NCBI GenBank assembly: GCA_964598695.1
Contig: CAZRDB010000240.1
Span: forward strand, 1-6,667
Reading direction: 5' to 3'
Length of the DNA: 6,667 nt
From: CAZRDB01 sp964598695
GTDB lineage: Bacteria > Armatimonadota > Zipacnadia > UBA1398
Position 1 is the first letter of the stretch. Each line of letters starts with the position of its first letter. Made by a program: the position numbers and the translations under genes. Positions 1 to 5,759 of the stretch are shown here, in pieces. The notes beneath the pieces were generated by a model. The model was not told where the DNA came from, searched no databases, and saw only the letters and a program-made list of their open reading frames with translations.

Positions 1-1659
1 GACGGCCGGCATGTAGTTGAAGGTGGGGCCCGCCCCGCGCCGCCACTCCGCGTAGTCGCCCTCGAAGCGCACGGCCTCCCGCAGCTCGAGGCGTGGGTCG
101 GTGCTGATCCGCAGGAAGCGGAGGAGGTCGAAGAAGGCCGCATGCTCGCTCGAGTGAGCCGAGGGGATCGCGAGGTGGGTGACGCGATGGTTGCGCAGGA
201 ACTCGGCCACCCGGTCGGTGCGCTGGTACTCGACGAAGTCCGCGTCCACGAGGCCGCCGAGGTCGGTGATCGGCTTGCCGGAGCCCCACCGGAGCGCCCC
301 GATGTCAAATNNNNNNNNNNCGCGCGCCGGCGCCTCACGGATCCACGCGGCCGCCTCCTGGCGCACCCCGGCCATGTGGGCCTGGTTGGCGGCGTAGGTC
401 CCGCGCCAGAAGCAGACATTGGCGGCGAGCAGCAGGCCCATCGCGCCGGCGGCCACGAGACGGAGGTTCGGGCGACGGAGCGCGCCCGCGCCCAGCACGG
501 GGAGCAGCCACAGGAGGATGTGGTTCACGGCCTGGTAGCGCGAGGTCGTGCCAAGGCTCGGGAAGAGCGCCGCGTAGGCGCAGTTGTGGAGCACGGCCCA
601 GACGAGGAAGGCGACGAGGCTGCGGCCGTCGGCGTGGGCGAGGATCCCGCGCCGGCCGCGCCACAGCACGCCGACACCCGCCAGGGAGAGCGGCAGGACG
701 AGGACGACGAACAGCCCCGCGGCCACGAGCCAGACGTCGATTCCGCCGCCGCCGACCTGCTGGCCGACGGCGGTCGAGGGAGGCCAGCCGTAGCCGACGC
801 CCCACACCCAGCTCAAGGCGTAGCTCAGCCACAGGACGAGGAAGACGAGGGGCTTCGCGTCCAACAGCAGCACGCCCCACTCGCCGAGCCGAGAGAAGCC
901 CTCGGTCGTCGCCGCGAGCTGCACCGCCTTCTTGCCGCCGAACGAGGTGGGGAGCCAGTGGCCGAGCTTCGCGTGAACGTAGTAGAGCCAGGGGAAGACC
1001 TCGGCCACGAGCAGCAAGGCCGGCGCCAGGAGCCGCGCGAGCGGGAAGGGCCGGCCCCGGCCGCTGGCGGCGATCTGCGTGCCGAGCAGCGCCAGGACCA
1101 GGGCGCCGCCCTCGAGGCGCGTGAGAGCGGCGAGGCCCGCACTGAGGCCGACGCCCCACCAGCAGTCGCGGGCGTACAGCTCGAGCGTGAGCAGCGCGAG
1201 GCCCAGGAAGAGCATGGTCTCCATCCCGCTCAGGCCGAACCAGACGAGGTTGCCGGAGAAGGCGCAGGCGAGACCGGCGAGCCAGGGCAGCCAGTGGGGC
1301 GCGCGCGGCAGCAAACGCGGCGTCCAGCGCTGGATGAGCAGCATCGTGCAGATCGCGGTCAGCTCGAGCGAGGCGACGCTCAACACCCGGATCGCCATGA
1401 GCCCGGTGAGGCCGAGCTTCACGAGGCCGGCGATCAGCAGCACCCAGAGGATGCTCGTCGAGCCGATGCCGGCGAACTCACCGATGTTGAACTCGAGCCG
1501 CCCGGTCTGCGCGAGGTTCTCGCCGTAGACGAGGTGGATGTACGAGTCGTCCATCGGCAGAAGCTCGGGCCGCGGCAGCAGGAAGACGGCGGCGAGCGAG
1601 ACGGCGACGGCGAGCGGCGCCAGCCAGATCAGCGAGCGGGGGGCGTCCTGGTTCCTCAT
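1..1659 (-). CDS. GT-C family polytopic membrane glycosyltransferase (3' end outside window)
   Basis: This is an integral-membrane sugar transferase, probably moving a sugar from a polyprenyl-phosphate donor to an envelope glycan or protein on the outer face of the membrane. The donor and acceptor cannot be read from sequence. I translated the 553 visible codons and found no stop or frame break. A first membrane helix (about residues 10-29) is followed by an acidic DDSYIHLVYGENLA motif at 37-50, the usual GT-C first-loop signature. Next come SGMET (144-148), TRLEGG (180-185), PTSFGGK (237-243) and SRYQAV (373-378), all in the order seen in AftB/ArnT/PMT-like proteins, separated by many hydrophobic helices up to about residue 422. 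A soluble tail follows, with WIRE near 439 and DIGALRWG at 452-459. The ATG at 1659 keeps helix 1 and lies 31 bp after the aldolase stop, so co-transcription is likely. No good Shine-Dalgarno precedes it. An N-run interrupts the tail. The family is fairly sure; the substrate is unknown. Confidence 0.85.
   Translation of the reverse strand, partial: MRNQDAPRSLIWLAPLAVAVSLAAVFLLPRPELLPMDDSYIHLVYGENLAQTGRLEFNIGEFAGIGSTSILWVLLIAGLVKLGLTGLMAIRVLSVASLELTAICTMLLIQRWTPRLLPRAPHWLPWLAGLACAFSGNLVWFGLSGMETMLFLGLALLTLELYARDCWWGVGLSAGLAALTRLEGGALVLALLGTQIAASGRGRPFPLARLLAPALLLVAEVFPWLYYVHAKLGHWLPTSFGGKKAVQLAATTEGFSRLGEWGVLLLDAKPLVFLVLWLSYALSWVWGVGYGWPPSTAVGQQVGGGGIDVWLVAAGLFVVLVLPLSLAGVGVLWRGRRGILAHADGRSLVAFLVWAVLHNCAYAALFPSLGTTSRYQAVNHILLWLLPVLGAGALRRPNLRLVAAGAMGLLLAANVCFWRGTYAANQAHMAGVRQEAAAWIREAPARXXXXFDIGALRWGSGKPITDLGGLVDADFVEYQRTDRVAEFLRNHRVTHLAIPSAHSSEHAAFFDLLRFLRISTDPRLELREAVRFEGDYAEWRRGAGPTFNYMPAV
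311..320. other. Assembly gap of ten Ns inside the glycosyltransferase gene
   Basis: Ten ambiguous bases fall at codons 447-450 of the minus-strand glycosyltransferase. The reading frames on both sides agree if the gap is really ten bases (or differs from ten by a multiple of three). The distance between the WIRE helix and the DIGAL strand then looks normal for related proteins. The gene is therefore probably intact here, but the length of the run may be a scaffolding placeholder. Confidence 0.95.
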
Positions 1660-1690
1660 GCCGCCCAGTGTAGCACGGAGGCCGGGCCGC

Positions 1691-2473
1691 TCAGGAGCGC
1701 TCCGCGAACGCCCGGTACGTCGCGAGGGCGCCGTCGAGCGCGTCGCGCAGGAGGCTCGTGTCGTCGCCGAGGAAGAGGAGCTGGCAGCCCAGCTCGACGG
1801 CCTCGGCGAGCCTCGCGGGGCTGTTCCAGGGGCTGCCGGTGGCGACGCCCGCCGCGCGGGCGACCCGGTAGATCTGCCGTAGGCAGCGCCACAGCTCCTC
1901 GTTCTCGAGATCGAGCAGACAGCCGAGTGAGCCGGACATGTCGGTCGGCCCGAGCAGGATCCAGTCGACGCCGGGCACGCACACGATCTCCTCGATGCAC
2001 TCGGCGGCCCGGTAGTCCTCGAGCTGGATCGCGCAGATGACGCTCTCGTTCGCGCGCGCGGCGTACTCGGCCGTGTGGCGGAAGTAGCCCGAGGCCCTCC
2101 GCGGCCCGAACCCGCGCTCGCCGGTGGGCGGGTAGCGGCAGGCGCGAACGGCCCGCTCCGCCTCCTCCGGCGTGTTGACCTGAGGGAGCACGACGCCCTC
2201 CCACCCCATGTCGAGCGCCTGCTTGACCATCACCGGATCGTTCCATGGCAGCCGCACGAGCGGCACGGTGGGGCTCCCTCGGAAGGCGAGCAGGATGTGC
2301 AGCAGCGTCTCGGGGTTGTAGGGCATGTGCTCGGCGTCGACGATGATCCAGTCGAAGCCCGCGTCGGCCGCGATCTCGCAGGCGACCGGCGAGGGGATCG
2401 TCAGCCAGACCCCGGAGGCGCGCCCTCCGGCGCGGAGACGCTCCTTCAGGGCGTGGGCTCGCGTAAGGGGCAT
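1691..2473 (-). CDS. HpcH/HpaI family class II pyruvate aldolase
   Basis: This is a cytoplasmic 260-residue aldolase of the family that reversibly cleaves 2-keto-4-hydroxy acids to pyruvate (or a related 2-keto acid) plus an aldehyde, using a divalent metal. It aligns over its whole length with HpaI/GarL/RhmA-type enzymes (usually about 250-267 residues). GFDWIIVDAEH (39-49) carries the catalytic His49, and Arg74 lies in PLVRLPWND. VLPQVNT is at 95-101 and RYPPTGERGFGPRRA at 113-127. Metal ligands are probably Glu152 (in AIQLED) and Asp178 (in GPTDMSGSLG). All key residues are present. The ATG at 2473 matches the family start and has AGAGGA ten bases upstream; a longer GTG-start reading to 2608 exists but lacks a ribosome site. 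The neighbours are not a hydroxyphenylacetate or glucarate pathway, so the substrate is open. It probably leads an operon with the downstream glycosyltransferase. Confidence 0.9.
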   Translation of the reverse strand: MPLTRAHALKERLRAGGRASGVWLTIPSPVACEIAADAGFDWIIVDAEHMPYNPETLLHILLAFRGSPTVPLVRLPWNDPVMVKQALDMGWEGVVLPQVNTPEEAERAVRACRYPPTGERGFGPRRASGYFRHTAEYAARANESVICAIQLEDYRAAECIEEIVCVPGVDWILLGPTDMSGSLGCLLDLENEELWRCLRQIYRVARAAGVATGSPWNSPARLAEAVELGCQLLFLGDDTSLLRDALDGALATYRAFAERS

Positions 2474-2483
2474 GGGGCGTCCG

Positions 2484-2489
2484 TCCTCT
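2484..2489 (-). promoter_or_regulatory. Probable ribosome binding site of the aldolase gene
   Basis: On the minus strand AGAGGA lies ten bases upstream of the ATG at 2473. Spacing is slightly long, but the site supports this start rather than the GTG at 2608, which has no purine-rich stretch before it. Confidence 0.45.
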
Positions 2490-2591
2490 CGGGTCGTGCC
2501 GTGAGCGTTCCGAGGTCCCGGTTCCGCGCGCGACGCCCATCGGCCTGCGCAGGCGAGACCGGCGGCGAGAGCGAACTGCCGGCGCGCAGGC

Positions 2592-2602
2592 GGAGAGGGG
2601 AG
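2592..2602 (+). promoter_or_regulatory. Ribosome binding site of the Fpg/Nei-like gene
   Basis: The purine stretch GGAGAGGGGAG ends eight bases before the ATG at 2611 and fixes that start. The resulting N-terminus (MIELPEALTI) lines up with the conserved N-terminus of the Fpg/Nei family. Confidence 0.75.
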
Positions 2603-2610
2603 TTCCACGG

Positions 2611-3435
2611 ATGATCGAGCTACCGGAGGCGCTGACCATCGGGCGCCAGGCCGACGAGGCGCTCACGGGCAAGCGCATCGCCCTCGTGAACCAAGGCAAC
2701 AGCCCCCATGCCTGGGCGTGGTACAGCGGGAGCAGCGCGGAGTACGAGGAGCGGCTGGTCGGGCAGCGGGTCGAGGGCGCCGGCGGCGCGCTGAAGTTCG
2801 TGTGCCTGCGGATGTCCAACGGCTACGAGCTGACCGTGGGCGACATGGGAGGCCGCATCCTCTACCACGCCGACGAGTCGTCGCTGCCCGCGAAGCGCCA
2901 TCTGCTGGTCGGGTTCGAGGACGGCTCGTACCTCTCGGTCGCGATCCAGGGCTGGGGCGGGATGTTCCTCTGGAGCCGGGAAGAAGCCGCGGCGCAGCGT
3001 GCGAAGGCGGGCATCGACCCGTTGAGCCCCGAACTGACCGTCGCCCGCCTCGCCGCGCTGATGGCCGAGTACGACGAGAACGGGAAGGCGAGCGCAAAGG
3101 CGTTCCTCGTGCAGCACCCGCCGGTCGGGGGCATCGGCAACGGGTGCCTCCAGGACATCCTCTTCCACGCGCGGATCCACCCGACGCGGAAGCTCTCGAC
3201 GCTCGGCAAGGCCGAGGTCAAGGCGCTCCACAGCGCGGTCCGGGCCACGCTGCGAGCGATGGTTGACGGGGGTGGACGCGACACCGAGCGCGACCTGCAC
3301 GGAGCGCCCGGAGGCCACACGCCGCTACTCGACAAGCGCGCCCTCGGCAGGCCCTGCCCGGCCTGCGGCGCCGCGATCGAGAAGAGGGCCTACCTGGGGG
3401 GCGCGATCTACTACTGCGCGCGGTGCCAGGCGTAG
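2611..3435 (+). CDS. Atypical Fpg/Nei-family DNA glycosylase-like protein (catalytic Pro2 replaced)
   Basis: This 274-residue protein has the length and layout of formamidopyrimidine-DNA glycosylase/endonuclease VIII, base-excision enzymes that remove oxidised bases and nick the strand. The N-terminus MIELPEALTI matches the family's MPELPEVETI, keeping Glu3 but with Ile instead of the Pro2 Schiff-base nucleophile. The helix-two-turn-helix core is clear (GGIGNGCLQDILFHARIHP, 173-191, with Asn177). GGGRDTERDLHGAPGG is at 220-235. The C-terminal zinc finger has Cys249, Cys252, Cys269 and Cys272, but the usual finger Arg is Ala265 (GGAIYYC). From memory, a subgroup of about this length with MIE(L/I)PEA starts, SPHxFAWY and GGRDTEKDL motifs exists in other bacteria. 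This therefore looks like a member of an established divergent subgroup, not a decayed gene. DNA binding is likely; lyase chemistry by the standard route is doubtful. It probably heads an operon with the downstream fusion gene. Confidence 0.88.
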   Translation: MIELPEALTIGRQADEALTGKRIALVNQGNSPHAWAWYSGSSAEYEERLVGQRVEGAGGALKFVCLRMSNGYELTVGDMGGRILYHADESSLPAKRHLLVGFEDGSYLSVAIQGWGGMFLWSREEAAAQRAKAGIDPLSPELTVARLAALMAEYDENGKASAKAFLVQHPPVGGIGNGCLQDILFHARIHPTRKLSTLGKAEVKALHSAVRATLRAMVDGGGRDTERDLHGAPGGHTPLLDKRALGRPCPACGAAIEKRAYLGGAIYYCARCQA

Positions 3436-3462
3436 CCGGAGAGCCGACGGGGGAAGGACGCG

Positions 3463-3496
3463 GGCCGCAGCGGCCGTATCCCGAGGTGTCCTCGGG
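3463..3496 (+). promoter_or_regulatory. Two tandem GC-rich hairpins between the glycosylase-like and LDT-fusion genes
   Basis: The first hairpin is GGCCG-CAG-CGGCC (3463-3475). The second is CCCGAGG-TGT-CCTCGGG (3480-3496), a perfect 7-bp stem with a three-base loop. They fill much of the 90-bp gap between the stop at 3435 and the start at 3526, and the second ends 17 bases before the Shine-Dalgarno site. No T-run follows either, so an intrinsic terminator of the usual kind is not supported. They could attenuate read-through, stabilise or process mRNA, or be chance in GC-rich DNA. Confidence 0.4.
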
Positions 3497-3513
3497 CAAC
3501 CGGAGGTACGGAC

Positions 3514-3520
3514 AAGGAGG
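3514..3520 (+). promoter_or_regulatory. Strong ribosome binding site of the LDT fusion gene
   Basis: AAGGAGG, a full Shine-Dalgarno match, lies five bases upstream of the ATG at 3526. It fixes the start and the short N-terminal export segment. Confidence 0.85.
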
Positions 3521-3525
3521 CGACG

Positions 3526-5700
3526 ATGTCGCTGCTCTACCTCGGGTTCGTGAGCTGTCTTCTCGCGGGAGCCGAGACTCCCCCGATGCCGTCCATTCTC
3601 ATCGCCAAGGCCGAGTGCCGGCTCTACCTCGCGCAGGGCGACGAACTGATCAAGGTCTACCCGGTCGCGACCGGACGGGGCATGTGCTCGCCCGCCGGCC
3701 TGTTCGCGATCGAGAACAAGGAGCCGAACACGGGCTGGGACTACCGAGGCGGCCAGTGGGTGTGGCGGGGCGGCGGCAACCGCGCCTCCGCGTTCGGAGC
3801 CTGGTGGCTCGGCCTCACCGCACGCAACGCCCGCGGCTACCCGTACGGGATCCACGGGACCAGCGACCCCTCCAGCATCGGCCGCCTCGCCTCGGCCGGA
3901 TGCATTCGGCTGCAGAACCTCTCGGTCGACGAGCTGTACGGTCTCGTGCCCGTGGGGACGCCGGTCCGCATCGTCAACCACCTCAGTGAGGCCGTCGACC
4001 AGCTCCGCGCGCTGCACTCGTGGCCGCTCGTCTACGCCTCCGACGCCCGCGGGAGCTATGACCTCTACACGATCGGGAGCGACGGCCAGGGCGCCCGGCG
4101 GCTGACCCAACTCAAGGGCGACGAGCGCACGCCGTGCTTCTCGCCGGCCGGCGATCGGATCGCGTTCGTCCGCGACGCGGCCAAGGCGCCGGTGCTCTGC
4201 ACGATCGCGGCCGATGGCGGCGACCTCCGCGAGTTGCCCGCGGCCGATGCGACCGAGTGCCTCGGGTGGGACACGCGCGGGATCGTGATCCGGCGGGCCG
4301 ACGGGAGTGTCGTGGCCCACACGCCCGAGACGGGCGCTGAAGCGCCCCTCGAGGCGCCGGCCATGCCGCGGGTGGACGACGACGGCGAGTCGGTGCTGGT
4401 CGTCCGCGGCCTCGCGCCGCCCGCGCAGGTGCGCGCGGAGTCGATCCGCCCGCGCCCGATCGGCCCGGCGCGGATCGAAGGACCCGCCCTGTCGCACGAC
4501 GGGGCGCGACTGGCCTTCTCGGCGATGGTGCGGGGCAAGCGCGACCTCTTCCTCTGCACGGCCGAGGGTGAGCTGCTGCGCAACGTGACCGACTCGCCGG
4601 CGAACGAGGTCGACCCCGCGTGGTCGCCCGTTCCGCACGAGGGCTCGGCCGTAGCGATCGTGCGGGTGGTCACCCGCCCGGCGGGGCTTCCCGTGTACCT
4701 CCGGCGTGCGGGCACGAACACTGGCGAGCTGCAGGGCGAGGCGCCGCTCGATGTGATCGTGGCGCCGCCCACGGGCACCCCGGTCCGCTACGAGATCAGC
4801 ACGCGGGCGCCGGGCAAACGGACCGGACCGGCCACCGTGCTCGCATTGGCCCCGGGGCAGTCGGCGGAGGTCGCGCTGGAGGTCGAGGGCGCCGCGCCCG
4901 TCGAGGCGGCCGAGCGCTCGACGCCGGCCGAGGTGGTTCTCCGCCCCAGCGCCGGCGCTCCGAATGTGGTCGTGAACCCCAAGGACGGCTCCAAGCTGAT
5001 CCTCATCCCGGAGGGTGAGTTCACTGCGGGAAGCCGTCGCGAGAACGAGGGCGGCGCGGCGTTCCGCGTGGCGCTCCCCGCCTACTACCTCGCCGAGACG
5101 ACCGTCACGAACGCGCAGTACAAGCGGTTCATCGAGGCGACCGGCCACCACCCGCCCGACCGCGCCGATCTCTCCGACAAGCCGGTCTGGACAGGGACGG
5201 AGTTCCCGCCCGAGCTGGCCGACCACCCCGTCGTGTGCGTGAGCTGGCGCGACGCCCTCGCGTACTGCGAGTGGGCCGGGCTGCGGCTTCCGACGGAGTT
5301 GGAGTGGGAGAAGGGCGCGCGAGGCGTCGACGGCCGCCGCTACCCCTGGGGTCCGAACTGGGACAACGGCCGCCGTTGCCGGTGGCGCGAGAACCGAGGG
5401 GACGGGCGGACCTGCGCCGTGACCGACCATCCGGACGGCGCGAGCCCCTACGGCCTGCTCCACATGGCGGGCAACGTGTGGCAGTGGTGCGCGGACTCGT
5501 GCGAGGACCAGGCCTACAGCCGCTACCGGGCCGGCGACCGGACGCCGCCGCCGGTCGACAAGCTCCACCCGACCCGCGGGGGCTCGTGGGAGGAGTACAC
5601 GGAGGACTGCTTCGAGTCGAGCTTCCGCTACTTCGACTGCTTCAACGAGGAAGACAACTGCCTCGACAACATCGGCTTCCGCGTCGCGCGGGATCTGTGA
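3526..5700 (+). CDS. Exported L,D-transpeptidase / TolB-like propeller / SUMF-like fusion protein
   Basis: A 724-residue multidomain protein, read in one uninterrupted frame. Residues 1-16 are hydrophobic and end in AGA, a probable short signal peptide. Residues 22-150 form a full YkuD L,D-transpeptidase domain, which makes 3-3 peptidoglycan cross-links or attaches proteins to peptidoglycan. Its motif is complete: His110 in IHGTSD, Ser123, nucleophile Cys126 and Arg128 in SAGCIRL. Residues 165-385 resemble TolB/PD40 blades: LVYASDARGSYDLYTI, then FSPAGDRIAFVRD (205-217), LSHDGARLAFSA (322-333) and DPAWSP (363-368). Residues 386-480 are a beta-rich, Pro/Ala-rich linker. Residues 484-724 are a SUMF/FGE-sulfatase domain: TTVTNAQYKRF (525-535), VSWRDALAYCEWAGLRLPTELEWEKGAR (572-599), GNVWQW (649-654), RGGSW (684-688), IGFRVAR (716-722). 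True FGE needs two Cys after RGGS; here the first is Glu690 and only Cys695 remains, so oxidase activity is doubtful. Likely site: periplasm or cell wall. Each domain is clear; the combined role is unknown. Confidence 0.9.
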   Translation: MSLLYLGFVSCLLAGAETPPMPSILIAKAECRLYLAQGDELIKVYPVATGRGMCSPAGLFAIENKEPNTGWDYRGGQWVWRGGGNRASAFGAWWLGLTARNARGYPYGIHGTSDPSSIGRLASAGCIRLQNLSVDELYGLVPVGTPVRIVNHLSEAVDQLRALHSWPLVYASDARGSYDLYTIGSDGQGARRLTQLKGDERTPCFSPAGDRIAFVRDAAKAPVLCTIAADGGDLRELPAADATECLGWDTRGIVIRRADGSVVAHTPETGAEAPLEAPAMPRVDDDGESVLVVRGLAPPAQVRAESIRPRPIGPARIEGPALSHDGARLAFSAMVRGKRDLFLCTAEGELLRNVTDSPANEVDPAWSPVPHEGSAVAIVRVVTRPAGLPVYLRRAGTNTGELQGEAPLDVIVAPPTGTPVRYEISTRAPGKRTGPATVLALAPGQSAEVALEVEGAAPVEAAERSTPAEVVLRPSAGAPNVVVNPKDGSKLILIPEGEFTAGSRRENEGGAAFRVALPAYYLAETTVTNAQYKRFIEATGHHPPDRADLSDKPVWTGTEFPPELADHPVVCVSWRDALAYCEWAGLRLPTELEWEKGARGVDGRRYPWGPNWDNGRRCRWRENRGDGRTCAVTDHPDGASPYGLLHMAGNVWQWCADSCEDQAYSRYRAGDRTPPPVDKLHPTRGGSWEEYTEDCFESSFRYFDCFNEEDNCLDNIGFRVARDL

Positions 5701-5715
5701 GCCGGCGCCCCCCGT

Positions 5716-5745
5716 CGGGCCTGCCGCAGAGACCGAGCAGGCCCG
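5716..5745. terminator. Candidate bidirectional terminator hairpin between convergent genes
   Basis: A perfect 9-bp inverted repeat (CGGGCCTGC at 5716-5724, GCAGGCCCG at 5737-5745) encloses a 12-base loop. It sits in the 59-bp gap between the plus-strand stop at 5700 and the minus-strand stop at 5760, where a shared terminator is expected. No T-tract follows in either direction, so it may work as a barrier to RNA decay or need Rho. Confidence 0.5.
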
Positions 5746-5759
5746 CGGACCTGTATGGG

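Larger units (their letters stand above)
2474..2610. promoter_or_regulatory. Divergent intergenic region with a perfect 12-bp palindrome
   Basis: These 137 bp separate the aldolase (minus) from the glycosylase-like gene (plus) and should hold both promoters. I see no convincing sigma-70 -10/-35 pair in either direction. The palindrome GCCTGCGCAGGC lies at 2543-2554, roughly midway (about 57 bp from the plus start and 70 bp from the minus start), as an operator could. The 9-mer GCGCAGGCG occurs at 2547-2555 and again at 2584-2592, the second copy running into the ribosome site of the plus gene. Regulation is inferred from position and symmetry only. Confidence 0.4.

Noticed and set aside
142..2040. 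Long plus-strand open frame (632 codons) opposite the aldolase and glycosyltransferase
   Set aside because: It is rich in Arg, Ala, Glu and Gly without recognisable domains, has no ribosome site, crosses the gene boundary and the N gap, and lies antisense to two genes with clear family motifs. Such frames are expected in GC-rich DNA.
2474..2608. 45-residue N-terminal extension of the aldolase from a GTG at 2608, containing a Tat-like ARRQFALAAG stretch
   Set aside because: There is no Shine-Dalgarno before the GTG, the extension would cover the divergent promoter region and the opposite gene's ribosome site, and the family begins at the ATG at 2473. The twin-arginine likeness is probably chance, though orthologues could be checked.
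3480..3496. 7-bp hairpin as an intrinsic terminator of the glycosylase-like gene
   Set aside because: It is not followed by a T-run and lies just before a strong ribosome site on the same strand, so full termination is not supported; it is kept only as a possible regulatory structure.
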